Source: Polyangiaceae bacterium (lineage in GTDB: Bacteria > Myxococcota_A > Polyangia > Polyangiales > Polyangiaceae). From it: a DNA stretch of 64,000 nt. Under the pieces are notes generated by a model, which ran no database searches, was not told the origin of the DNA, and saw only the letters and a list, made by a program, of their open reading frames with translations. The stretch spans positions 1-64,000 of the forward strand of contig JABSRN010000014.1 of assembly GCA_013214025.1 (NCBI GenBank), read 5' to 3'. Each line of letters starts with the position of its first letter. Positions within the stretch are counted from its first letter, which is position 1. The translations under genes and the position numbers were made by a program. Of the stretch, positions 53,616 to 61,551 are shown one piece after another.

Positions 53616-54125
53616 CTACAGCCCCTTGCGGCTGCGAATGTCGTCGAGCACCCGGTGGTATTCGATTTCCCAAGTCGAGGAGCCCTCTTTCATGTGCTTC
53701 ATGCGGCCGCGGACTTCGGTGTCCAGCGAGTTGTCCGTTTGCTCCGCTTGACGGAGGGGCACCCGCATCTTCCGTCGCATGTCGACGTCTTCGGCGTACA
53801 CCTCTTCGACGTTGCCGGAGTGCATCAGCATTTCGAGCAATTGATCGAGCAGGTAGTCGATGGCGTCTTCGCCGAACTTGAAGCCGCGTTCGTCGGCCAC
53901 CAGCTTCTTCATCTTGCCGAGATGACTCTGGGGAAGCTGGCGGTTCTGAATCATGTCCTTCGCCTTTTCCATCACTTCCGATTCGTCTCGGAGGTACTGG
54001 TTCAGGATCGACTCAAGATCTGCTGCCACTTCGGCCTGGCTGGTGCACTCGATGTCACCGGCCTTGACGATCGCACTGACCATTTCACGCGCGATTTGAG
54101 GGATTTTCGACTTCGGGAGCCACAT
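53616..54125 (-). CDS. DUF507 family protein
   Basis: A 169-residue protein with the DUF507 layout: PKSKIPQIAREMVSAIVKAG at the start, a helical middle (DLESILNQYLRDESEVMEKA), and GFKFGEDAIDYLLDQLLEML, followed by an acidic/basic C-terminal half of VRGRMKHMKEG. Function unknown in the family, found widely in deltaproteobacteria and Aquificae. Gap of 62 bases to yicC and 165 bases to the RelA-like gene. Confidence 0.88.
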   Translation of the reverse strand: MWLPKSKIPQIAREMVSAIVKAGDIECTSQAEVAADLESILNQYLRDESEVMEKAKDMIQNRQLPQSHLGKMKKLVADERGFKFGEDAIDYLLDQLLEMLMHSGNVEEVYAEDVDMRRKMRVPLRQAEQTDNSLDTEVRGRMKHMKEGSSTWEIEYHRVLDDIRSRKGL

Positions 54126-54290
54126 GGTTCAGTTGATAGCGCCTCAGTTCGGCCTTAGCAAACTGAACTTAACGGAAAGTGGCTGGTTTTCGCCGGATCG
54201 GGGCCGGAAAGGGGACCGGGGTCTCGACCGGGACAATTCCAGTGGTTCGCTTCCCCGCGCTTTTGCGCCCAGTGGCTCGGGCCTTCGGGC

Positions 54291-55361
54291 CTAACGGGTG
54301 CCGGTCTTCGGATCGCTGGGTTCTCGTGCCCCAAGACGGAGACGGCGAAATACGGCTTCTCGCTGGCGGAGCTTGTAGGCCTCGTGATTCGCCTCGCCGC
54401 TCTCATTCGCCTCTTCGGAATCAGAATCCATCAGCTGGATTTCGCAGAGCATGTAGACGATGGAACCCAAGGACTCCGAGCCGGAAGGAGCCGAATCCAT
54501 AATGTGCGCTGGGACCCGCACGGGTACCTCGGTTACGAACTGAATGGTCTGGTAGTCGGGGGCGCTAAAGACGTTGTCGCCAGGGATCAGCGTATCCTCT
54601 AGCCGGCCCTGGAATTCCTCCACCATATTTTTTAGGTGAGGGTGCTCCTCACACAAGGTTCGGAAGTGGAAGATGGTGTTCGTGCTCTCGTTCGGCAGGA
54701 CGTAGTTGAACGGAAAGAGACGCTCGGACAGATACAGCAGCACAGGAAGCAGATCGTCGCGGGATTTGGTGACAATGCGAAAGCGGAGCTTGTCGTAGAG
54801 AGCTACGGTGGAAGCATCCGGCTTGCTCAACAGTTTGGTGTACATGGAGTCGAGGTTCTTCCGACCCCCCACGAACTGAGCGATCGGCATGCCCGCGTTG
54901 AGCATCTTCCCCACAATTCGGTAAACCTTCTCCTCCACCAGGTGGAACAGATCTCTGTCGCTGAGCGGCAGCTGAAACAGCAGCTCCCGCCCGTTCATGT
55001 GGTTGATGATCTGCGTTGCTTTAAGAACGGTGCAGGCACATTGCTGTCGGTGACCGCTACCGGAAGCCACCATCAGCAGCTCTTCGAAGCTCGCGTTCTG
55101 GATTGGCTTCGGAATCGCGAAACTGAAGTTCCGCTTGAGATACTCAATCGCTTGGGCCTGGATGCGTTGCAGGTAGGCGATGTCGCTCGGAGAGTCGGGA
55201 TCCAGCTCGTGATTGCGGATGAATGCTCGGACGTCTTCTTCCGTCTCAAAGTTGAGTCGGTGCCAGTCGATGACCGAGCCGCCTCGCAAGATCAGACGCA
55301 GTGCATCGACGTCCGCTAGGGTGACGTCGTCCAGAGACTTTAGGCGCTGCAGATCCCCCAT
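54291..55361 (-). CDS. RelA/SpoT-like nucleotidyltransferase-fold protein, no HD/TGS/ACT domains
   Basis: A 356-residue soluble protein of a family I cannot name with confidence. Read against the (p)ppGpp synthetase domain from memory, the key residues occur in the same order and sense: GRKNLDSMYTKLL at 166-178 (as RPKHIYSIYRKM; Lys168, Ser172, Tyr174, Lys176 for ATP), ALYDKLRFRIV at 188-197 (as FDLIAIR; Asp190 for metal), APDYQTIQFVTE at 267-278 (as NGYQSIH; Tyr270 to stack on guanine) and CEIQLMD at 306-312 (as EIQIRT; Glu307), followed by NHEAYK at 325-330 (as HWAYK). Residues 1-160 are a helical domain without HD motif. Activity is inference. The gene starts 17 bases after a two-TM protein and leads a run with DUF507, yicC and gmk. 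Confidence 0.6.
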   Translation of the reverse strand: MGDLQRLKSLDDVTLADVDALRLILRGGSVIDWHRLNFETEEDVRAFIRNHELDPDSPSDIAYLQRIQAQAIEYLKRNFSFAIPKPIQNASFEELLMVASGSGHRQQCACTVLKATQIINHMNGRELLFQLPLSDRDLFHLVEEKVYRIVGKMLNAGMPIAQFVGGRKNLDSMYTKLLSKPDASTVALYDKLRFRIVTKSRDDLLPVLLYLSERLFPFNYVLPNESTNTIFHFRTLCEEHPHLKNMVEEFQGRLEDTLIPGDNVFSAPDYQTIQFVTEVPVRVPAHIMDSAPSGSESLGSIVYMLCEIQLMDSDSEEANESGEANHEAYKLRQREAVFRRLRLGAREPSDPKTGTR

Positions 55362-55378
55362 GGTGGAGGAGCCTTATA

Positions 55379-55558
55379 TCAGCCGTGGCCAGGATTCGTA
55401 GTACTTGCTTCTGCGGCGGGCCGCCCGAGCGAGAGCGTGCCGAAGAAGATACCGAAGGTAAGTCCTAAAACCAGGAGCTGAGCTGCGTACTGGCTACTAG
55501 TGCCGACGATCGTGGCAACGGGAAGAACACCTGCGAGGTACCAAGGGTTTAACTTCAT
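55379..55558 (-). CDS. Small two-TM membrane protein
   Basis: A 59-residue protein from ATG 55558, which has TTGGAGA upstream; the frame start five codons earlier lacks a ribosome site. Two short hydrophobic stretches (YLAGVLPVATIVGTSS; AAQLLVLGLTFGIFFGTL) with a hydrophilic Pro/Thr tail. It ends 17 bases before the RelA/SpoT-like gene on the same strand. Function unknown; the close coupling suggests a linked role. Confidence 0.6.
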   Translation of the reverse strand: MKLNPWYLAGVLPVATIVGTSSQYAAQLLVLGLTFGIFFGTLSLGRPAAEASTTNPGHG

Positions 55559-56037
55559 TCGTATCTCCAACAATCCATTTTCCGTCTTGCCCCCGCCGCG
55601 GAATCCGAACTGTTCATCTTCTATATCTCGGTTGAGTTGCGCCAGGTTGAACCAGTGCGATTGTTTAAGTTAGATGATTAAGGTAAGTGGATGTAGGTCA
55701 ATGTCGCATAACGCGCTGCACCGGGCCAACTGTTAGTGCTTGGGGGGACCGCATTCAAGGGCGTCCCGAAATGATTAGCAAAATAGGTATGTGGGGGGCC
55801 GCCGTCGTCACACACGCCCAAGCAACTTTTCCTCGTGAAGACATAAGCTTATTCATATTTCTGCGAGTGATTTCTAGAGGCAGCGCGGCCCCTAGGCCGA
55901 CGGTGGGATTAGAAGTTGTGCACTCGCTCGGCGGTTCGGCGGCCGCCCCGTAGTGCACGTGCTGTTCGAGTAACGCTCGAAAGATGCAGGTGATTCTGAG
56001 GTTTGTTCGACCTCGCCTAGGCGCTACTTTCCCTGTC
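55559..56037. other. AT-richer intergenic region
   Basis: About 480 bases between the small two-TM gene (minus) and the Cys lipoprotein gene (plus). The stretch near 55660-55690 (tgattgtttaagttagatga) is unusually AT-rich for this genome and may hold promoters. The direct-repeat and palindrome content is low; ttcgag(taacg)ctcgaa at 55966-55982 is a small stem. No gene convincing on either strand. Confidence 0.5.
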
Positions 56038-56571
56038 GTGACGAACGCGAAGAAGGCGTGGGGACGCCGCACCGCCAGTACGCGCCTCCGTTGGCTGAAC
56101 TGGGGTCGGCAAAACTGGGCCCCTGCGGCGATGGCGATGCTCGGGAGCTTGCTCGGTTGTTCCAGCGTGGACCCCGGGGAGCACTTCCAATTCCCTGAAA
56201 TCGTATTCGACCAGGATTATTTCTACTGCGAGGTGGAGCCCATTTTGTTTCGCCAGAGCTGCGGAGCCGGGGATTCGTCCCAGGGCGATCGGGAAAACAA
56301 CTGTCACTACAACGTGACGACCTTCCGCTTGAGTAACTACGACCCGCTGGTTGCCGATAGCTGCGTCAACGGGGCGCCCACCGTGGCCCCGCCCGAATCA
56401 GCGCAGAACAACTACCAAACCGCCCAGGTCAAAATGACACGGGATCCGGAGCTGTCAGCCCTGCTACTGCGACCCACGGGCGCCGCAGCACATCCTCGAG
56501 ATATATTTTCGGAGAGCAGCGCGGAGGCCGCCATCATTCGGGCCTGGTCCGACAAGGTCGGGGGCCAATGA
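56038..56571 (+). CDS. Cys-containing lipoprotein, unknown function
   Basis: GTG 56038 gives a 177-residue protein; the signal sequence is long and Trp/Arg-rich (RWLNWGRQNWAPAAMAMLGSLLGCSS, given in parts here: RLRWLNWGRQNW, then MAMLGSLLGC), so ATG 56131 or 56137 are alternatives. The mature part has several Cys (FYCEVEPILF, SCGAGDSSQ, NNCHYNVTT, DSCVNGA); the NCHY part looks like a broken cytochrome-type Cys-His pair but no CxxCH is present. It overlaps the next gene by four bases (ATGA) and so belongs to the SH3/DUF4266/DUF3570 set. Confidence 0.6.
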   Translation: MTNAKKAWGRRTASTRLRWLNWGRQNWAPAAMAMLGSLLGCSSVDPGEHFQFPEIVFDQDYFYCEVEPILFRQSCGAGDSSQGDRENNCHYNVTTFRLSNYDPLVADSCVNGAPTVAPPESAQNNYQTAQVKMTRDPELSALLLRPTGAAAHPRDIFSESSAEAAIIRAWSDKVGGQ

Positions 56572-57341
56572 ACTGGCCCCATCGGTTCGTCGGGCTGGGT
56601 GCGTTTCTGCTCGCGTGTTTGCTGTCCGTTCCGGCGATCGCCGTCGACGAGGATGTGGAGACATTTGCGCGGGTAGTGGTGGGCGAAACGCAGTTGCGTT
56701 CAGGTCCCGGCGTTGCCCATCGAGTCGTGCATGTCGCCGAGCGGGGCGAGACTTTCGCGGTTCAGGGCAGGGAAGCCACCGGCTTTTGGTTCCGCGTGTA
56801 CCTCTCTGACGGGCGCACGGCCTATGTGCTCGGCGATGTCGTAGAGACCGTCGCAGTCGGTGAAGACGCGGAGAACGCGCCGTCCGCGCCGGGTTTTTTT
56901 GCCGCCCCGAATCTGGCTAGCGCATCTGGTGGAGTGGCGATGATGGGCGGGCTGACCGGCGGCATCGGTTACGCCGAAATCCGCCCGGCGCTTGTGTTGG
57001 CGCCGGCCATCGCGATCGAACCTTATGCTGGTTTGGCACTCACCCGAGCCGGTCGCCGTTTTCTATTTGGCGGTGGGCTGACGCTCAACCTGGCACCGGA
57101 TTGGGCTATCGCGCCTTATGTGCACCTCGGGGGTGGCGGGCTGACGCGCCATCGCCGCGAGGACCAGGCGGCGGATTCGGCAAGCGAGAGCGTGTTTCAC
57201 GCTCGCGCGGGCGGAGGCCTACTGATCAGTCTCCGCTGGGGTGTGTTGCTCCGGATGGAAGCGACGAACACCATTCTATTTACGGCGGACTCTTATGACC
57301 GTCAGCTAACCGCCATTGGCGGTCTCGGCTCGTACTTTTAA
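56568..57341 (+). CDS. Exported SH3b-domain protein with barrel-like C-terminus
   Basis: A 257-residue protein with a signal peptide ending at SVPAIAVDE. Residues 30-95 form an SH3b domain (ETQLRSGPGVAHRVVHVAERGE), which binds peptidoglycan or peptides. Residues 115-257 alternate in short hydrophobic strands with Gly (GLTLNLAPDWAIAPYVHLGGG) and end in Phe, as for outer-membrane beta-barrel proteins of 8 strands. No enzyme motif. Coupled by ATGA to the Cys lipoprotein and followed after 15 bases by the DUF4266 gene. Confidence 0.7.
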   Translation: MNWPHRFVGLGAFLLACLLSVPAIAVDEDVETFARVVVGETQLRSGPGVAHRVVHVAERGETFAVQGREATGFWFRVYLSDGRTAYVLGDVVETVAVGEDAENAPSAPGFFAAPNLASASGGVAMMGGLTGGIGYAEIRPALVLAPAIAIEPYAGLALTRAGRRFLFGGGLTLNLAPDWAIAPYVHLGGGGLTRHRREDQAADSASESVFHARAGGGLLISLRWGVLLRMEATNTILFTADSYDRQLTAIGGLGSYF

Positions 57342-57356
57342 CGGGAGGGAAGCTCT

Positions 57357-57581
57357 ATGGACGATTTGAAACGCGCACTCCGGCTCGCTCTTTATGGCGC
57401 GACATTTTTACTGGTGGGCTGCGCTACGGTTCGTCCGGAGGACCGCGCCATCTTGGCGGATCCGGTGATGCAATATCACTTGGATGCGCGCGCTCACGCC
57501 GCCTTAGACCACGTTCACGAAAACCGCGAGGGCTCCTTCGGGGGCGGTAGCGTCAAGGGAGGTGGTTGCGGCTGCAACTAG
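57357..57581 (+). CDS. DUF4266 lipoprotein with Cys-Gly-Cys tail
   Basis: A 74-residue lipoprotein (LLVGCATVRPEDRAILADP) with the DUF4266 pattern RAILADPVMQYHLDARAHAAL and a Gly-rich tail, GGGSVKGGGCGCN. In other bacteria DUF4266 genes stand next to DUF3570, thioredoxin and often ApbE genes; that pairing is kept here with DUF3570. The terminal CGC sequence is a typical feature, possibly a metal or thiol site, but its role is unknown. ATG has GGGAGG upstream. Confidence 0.9.
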   Translation: MDDLKRALRLALYGATFLLVGCATVRPEDRAILADPVMQYHLDARAHAALDHVHENREGSFGGGSVKGGGCGCN

Positions 57582-57586
57582 TTCTC

Positions 57587-58858
57587 ATGACTCGTTCATC
57601 TCGTCTCCAGTCGTCTCGCGCGGTCCTGTCATGGGTCAGCGCTGGGCTGGCCGTTCTGTTGCTGGGGTTGCCGCAGTTGGCGTCGGCGCAAATTGCCGAG
57701 GTCGATTTGCGGTCCGGTGTTTTTCACGAGCCGTCGGCTCAGAGCCATATGACGGTGCTGACACCTTCGGCGACGATCACGGCGGCACCTGCGAGCGCCG
57801 TTTCGGTGACGGGGTCGTACCAGGCGGACATTGTCAGCGGTGCCAGTGAGTCGGTCAAAGCCGGCCCTCAGCTATCGAGTTTTCCGGACATCGTGTCCGC
57901 CGCGTCCGTGACGGACTTCCGGCATGTCGCCTCCGGCGCCGTGGACATCCAACGACGCCATACCAAGTTAGGTTTGCAGTACGCCTACGGCACCGAGCTC
58001 GACTACAAGTCCCAGTCCTTCGTCGTGTCTGCCGGCACAGACTTTCTGCAGCGCAACACAGAGATGGAAATCTCCTATGCTAAGGGCTTCGATAAAGTCT
58101 GCAATATGGCCCACGCCGACGGAGCGCCGCCCATGTACCGAGCTCGTCTCGACAGCTCGGTGGGGTGTTTCACCGAAGCCGACGACCGTTCGGAAGACGA
58201 TATCGACATGGATACGTTCCAAGGCGTGTGGACACAGAGCTGGACGCCCATCTTGACGACGCAGCTGATCGCCAGTGCGTCGTTGCTTCATGGTTTCTTG
58301 GGCAATCCGTATCGCGGCGTAGTGGTTGGACCGAGTGGGATCGCCGCGCAGGAGCATCACCCCACGGATCGCAGCCGACTGGCGCTCTCGATGAAGACGA
58401 AGCTCTATATCCGCAGTCTGAAGACAGCGACGACCCTGAGCTTTCGTGGCTATCGTGATAGCTGGGAAATATTGAGCCATACGGTGGGCCTCGATATGGA
58501 CCGGCATTTGTCGAGCTGGCTGCGACTTAATGCGCATGCCCGTTATTACGCCCAGACGGGCGCGCACTTTTGGAGTGATGACTACACAGGCGGGGAGCCG
58601 CTGAACGGTCCGCGGGGGCAGTATTGGTCCGGCGATCGCGAACTGTCACCGCTCAAGACCTATTCCGGCGGTACCCGCTTTGTTGCCGAGTGGCGAGGGC
58701 GATCCGGTGGCCGATTGCTTGGCATGTTCTTGAATTTCTCCACCAGCCTGAGCGCCGATTTGGTGAAGACCGATCTGGAGAACTTTACCTGGGCCGGGAC
58801 CAAACCCGACGACACGCTGGCCGGGGTGGCGTCCTTCAGCCTCACGACCCTGTTCTAG
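57587..58858 (+). CDS. DUF3570 outer-membrane-like protein
   Basis: A 423-residue exported protein. ATG 57587 is taken; a TTG at 57566 lies too close to its GGAGG. The signal peptide ends at LPQLASAQ. The mature part has the DUF3570 look: strong beta-strand alternation, starts with AEVDLRSGVFHE and VSVTGSYQADIVSGAS, and ends FSLTTLF with a C-terminal Phe, as in outer-membrane barrels. Function unknown. It comes directly after DUF4266 with overlap of leader and stop regions. A thioredoxin or ApbE gene is not found here. Confidence 0.88.
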   Translation: MTRSSRLQSSRAVLSWVSAGLAVLLLGLPQLASAQIAEVDLRSGVFHEPSAQSHMTVLTPSATITAAPASAVSVTGSYQADIVSGASESVKAGPQLSSFPDIVSAASVTDFRHVASGAVDIQRRHTKLGLQYAYGTELDYKSQSFVVSAGTDFLQRNTEMEISYAKGFDKVCNMAHADGAPPMYRARLDSSVGCFTEADDRSEDDIDMDTFQGVWTQSWTPILTTQLIASASLLHGFLGNPYRGVVVGPSGIAAQEHHPTDRSRLALSMKTKLYIRSLKTATTLSFRGYRDSWEILSHTVGLDMDRHLSSWLRLNAHARYYAQTGAHFWSDDYTGGEPLNGPRGQYWSGDRELSPLKTYSGGTRFVAEWRGRSGGRLLGMFLNFSTSLSADLVKTDLENFTWAGTKPDDTLAGVASFSLTTLF

Positions 58859-59007
58859 AGGAGCGGCTCCGCCGCGCGATGGCCCTCTTCGGTCGGCAGA
58901 ATCGTGCTGGTGACGCCGCGACAAGCCTAAATCGCCACGTTTCCGTGGGCTATGACGGACAAACTTCTTGGACAAGCCCGCTGCCAGCCCCTATATTCCC
59001 GCCCCTT

Positions 59008-59081
59008 CGGGGTGTACCTCAACCTGGTAGAGGGCCTGCTTTGGGAGCAGGACGTTGAGCGTTCGAATCGCTCCATCCCGA
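59008..59081 (+). tRNA. tRNA-Pro(TGG)
   Basis: Full cloverleaf of 74 bases: acceptor cggggtg with catcccg (one G-T pair), D stem cctc/gagg, anticodon stem cctgc/gcagg with loop tttggga and anticodon TGG at 59042-59044, T stem gagcg/cgctc with loop ttcgaat, discriminator A at 59081. CCA is not encoded. It reads CCA and by wobble other proline codons. It lies between the DUF3570 gene and a decayed VWA-like gene. Confidence 0.95.
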
Positions 59082-59168
59082 CCGACACCGAACACCGCGC
59101 TCCCCAAGTTTTGATTGGGCAGGCGGCGTAGGAGCTCAGAGGGCGCGAGCCCGTCCGATGTGAGGCCG

Positions 59169-60524
59169 CTAGAACGCGTCAGGGCACGAGTACTGCAATT
59201 CCCAGCTGTACAGAATGGGTGCGTCCTGGGTCGGCGACGGCGTGAAATCCATTCTGAGCTCAAAGAAGCGGTAGCCATCCTATGGGAAGCCGAGTTGCGG
59301 CGCGAGTTCGATGGGGCAGGGGCTGGGGCCCGAGTAGGTACAGGTTTGTGTATCGATGGGCGACGCTTCGGAGGTGCCGAGTTCGATCCAGGGTTCCGAT
59401 TCAAGACCCGCTTCGCTGCTGGCGCTCCGGCCGAAAAAGGCGATTGAGCTGCCCCCGATGGCAGTGGACTCCCAGGTGAGAAAGCCCCATTGGGGCGGCT
59501 TGCCTTCGGGACACGTGCCTTCGTAAATCTCGCGTTCTACGGAGGGGTCGAACAGCTGGATGGGATCGCCGCCGGCATCGCTATTGGCGGGCGGCAGGCA
59601 ACCAACGTCAATGGAAATCCGCGCAGCAGGGTCGGCATTGATCAGATCGCAGGTTGTTGTGCACAGAATCAGCTCGGTCGGATTGCTGTTGTCATCGTAG
59701 TACCAGCCGCCGGTCACGTTACCGCAGTCGGCCGCGTCGATGGCTCGATTGAGCATGGTCGCCGGGGGGTCGCCCGCGGGAAGGTATTGCACCGTCGCGC
59801 CGTCGGGGTCGAAGTCGCCCTCGTTCGGAAGGGCGATCTCGCACGATACGCCGGAGCTCAGGATGACCTCCTCTGCGATGGCGTTGAAGATAACGTTGAA
59901 GTCGGAGTTTCGGCAGGTGGGGTAGCGCAGGCCACCGGTCTTGATGCTCAGCGCCTGGTAGCCCGTACCCGGCCCCTCGGAGCCAGGCGTGCAGGTACCG
60001 GTGTTGATCGGCTCGGTTGCGGGCCAAGCATCCTCGGGAGGGGAGTTCTCCGCCATGGCGACAATGCTGTGCCACGCGTAGTTTCGTTCTACCGCGGTGC
60101 CGAACTGGGTTGGCGACAAAGCCATCAGCCTGGCGTCGAAGAGGTCCGCCGCAGTCTGTCCGCCTGAAACGGTGCTTCTGTCCCGGAAGTTGTCTCCGTT
60201 GTAGCTACAGAACATGTCGTCATCGGTGATGACGACGAAGGACTTGAATGCCTCGGGGCGCAGGAAGTCTTGGTAGCCGTTGGGGGCGATGGGGCTCCAA
60301 CGGCGGCTGTCGTCGGCGAGTTCGTCAGAGGTACTGAAGCCCTCGAGCACGTCGCAGACGGCGTCAGTGCTTTCAACGTCAGTGCCGTAGTGGAAGAACG
60401 TGGGCGCATTGTGCTCGAGCTTTTGGTTTTCGGGATCGGAACAGCTGGCGGAGCTGAGGGCGGACCTAGCGTCTGCTTTTCGGGAGATTCGTTCGGGTTG
60501 GAGTTCTTCTGCCAAGAGCAACAT
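59169..60524 (-). pseudogene. Decayed VWA-like secreted protein gene (no N-terminus, internal TAG)
   Basis: The longest open part (59280-60524) codes 414 residues with the look of a myxobacterial VWA-type surface protein: FKSFVVITDDDMFC is the fourth strand, with SDFNVIFNAIAEEV and paired Cys (CTTTCDL) following. The signal peptide and the MIDAS strand DxSxS are missing; an in-frame TAA stands directly before the first ATG. At 59280-59282 a TAG interrupts the frame, after which the same frame continues for 36 codons (DGYRFFELRMDF ... ELQYSCPDAF) to a second stop at 59169. Both features speak for a decayed gene; a Trp codon changed to TAG would explain the stop. Confidence 0.7.
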
Positions 60525-60654
60525 TTACGATGATTGAAGTCGCTAGTGAGCCCGCCGTTTGGTATTCGCCCGCGGTGCCTCGGAGGGTGGAGAACCCCCT
60601 GGATAGAATTGCCGCGGAGCTGATGCCAGCGCTTGGGAATCGGAAGGCGAGTGC

Positions 60655-61198
60655 ATGACATCAGCATCCGGAAAAATATCTGAGAACCACGAGCCGAGTC
60701 GGGGAGGCAATTGCCGAAAGATAGTCGTCGGAGTGGGCGACGTCGCCGCGAGTGGCCACGTCGGGGACTTGTTCCGGACCTACGCGCTCGGCTCCTGCGT
60801 CGGTGTAGTCGCCATAGATCGGGAGAGCCACATAACGGGAATTTTACACTTCGTTTTGCCGGAGTCGGACGGAAGCGCCCGCGCTCCTGCCTATTTTGCT
60901 GATACGGGAGTTGCTACGCTTGTCGACGCGATGATTGCCGCTGGTGCGGCGAACCCAGGCGCTGCGTGGCGAGTAAAAATAGCTGGCGGGGAAAAAATGC
61001 TCAATAACTGCGATGGGGGGGGACTGCCTGGACATTGGGCGTCGAAACTTAATGGCGTGCAAGCGGTGCCTTTGGCAAAGAGGTATGGGCGCTATTGCAG
61101 AAGATGTGGGTGGCGAGCACGCCCGCAGTCTCGGCGTTGTCGTCGGCAGTTTAGACGTGAGCGTCACGAACCCGTCTCGCCCGGTCGTGATCTTGTGA
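60655..61198 (+). pseudogene. cheD: Chemoreceptor glutamine deamidase CheD, frameshifted at a G8 tract
   Basis: CheD deamidates glutamines of chemoreceptors and tunes CheC. The first part is a good match: YALGSCVGVV holds the catalytic Cys48, ILHFVLPESD the His65 and FADTGVAT the Thr84. ATG 60655 has GGAAGG upstream. At 61015-61022 a run of eight G breaks the frame; with seven G the protein would continue DIGRRNLMACKRCLWQRG, then IAEDVGGEHARSLGVVVGSL, to the stop at 61196-61198, a full CheD of 180 residues. As read, the chain runs into unrelated sequence and stops at 61215. Read error, decay or slippage control are possible. No other che genes are seen. Confidence 0.85.
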
Positions 61199-61432
61199 GC
61201 GGTTGCCCTTGGTGAATTCTATTGGTAGGTAAACGCGTTCTGCACGGCGACGCCAGAGAGACGATGTAGGTTTGTCGAAGCCTACGCGTCGAAGCGGGGC
61301 GCCGTCGCTATCGGCGTTGCGCGGACTGAGCGCTGTTGGCTTAGGCCGTGCCCGTCGTTCCTGACTTCGCCGCCGCCATCTCAAGCCCAAGACCAGCAGT
61401 CCGACGAGACTGACCACGCCGAGGAGACACAA
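61151..61432 (-). CDS. Possible small single-TM basic protein
   Basis: A 93-residue frame from TTG 61432 with one N-terminal span (MCLLGVVSLVGLLVLGLRW) followed by an Arg-rich tail of 70 residues. It overlaps the end of cheD on the other strand. The start codon is weak and no family match is seen; the region 61216-61551 holds nothing better. Could be chance. Confidence 0.25.
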   Translation of the reverse strand: MCLLGVVSLVGLLVLGLRWRRRSQERRARPKPTALSPRNADSDGAPLRRVGFDKPTSSLWRRRAERVYLPIEFTKGNRSQDHDRARRVRDAHV

Positions 61433-61551
61433 GAATTCGCCCGGCTGTTCGCCGCCAGTGCCGATCCAGCGAAATCAGAAAAATACTCGCCTGGAGGAGC
61501 GCTGGAAATGCGTTGGCAATTTGCCCGTGTTGGTGCCAATAGCTTGGTCGC

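Noticed and set aside
58855-58923. Minus-strand fragment reading RGVTSTILPTEEGHRAAEPLL before a stop at the DUF3570 end
   Set aside because: Only 23 codons between stops; it resembles the end of a gene but nothing upstream continues it.
61015-61022. Programmed frameshift in cheD
   Set aside because: No slippery heptamer of the usual type with a downstream stem was found; the homopolymer alone is listed as a finding but not called a programmed event.
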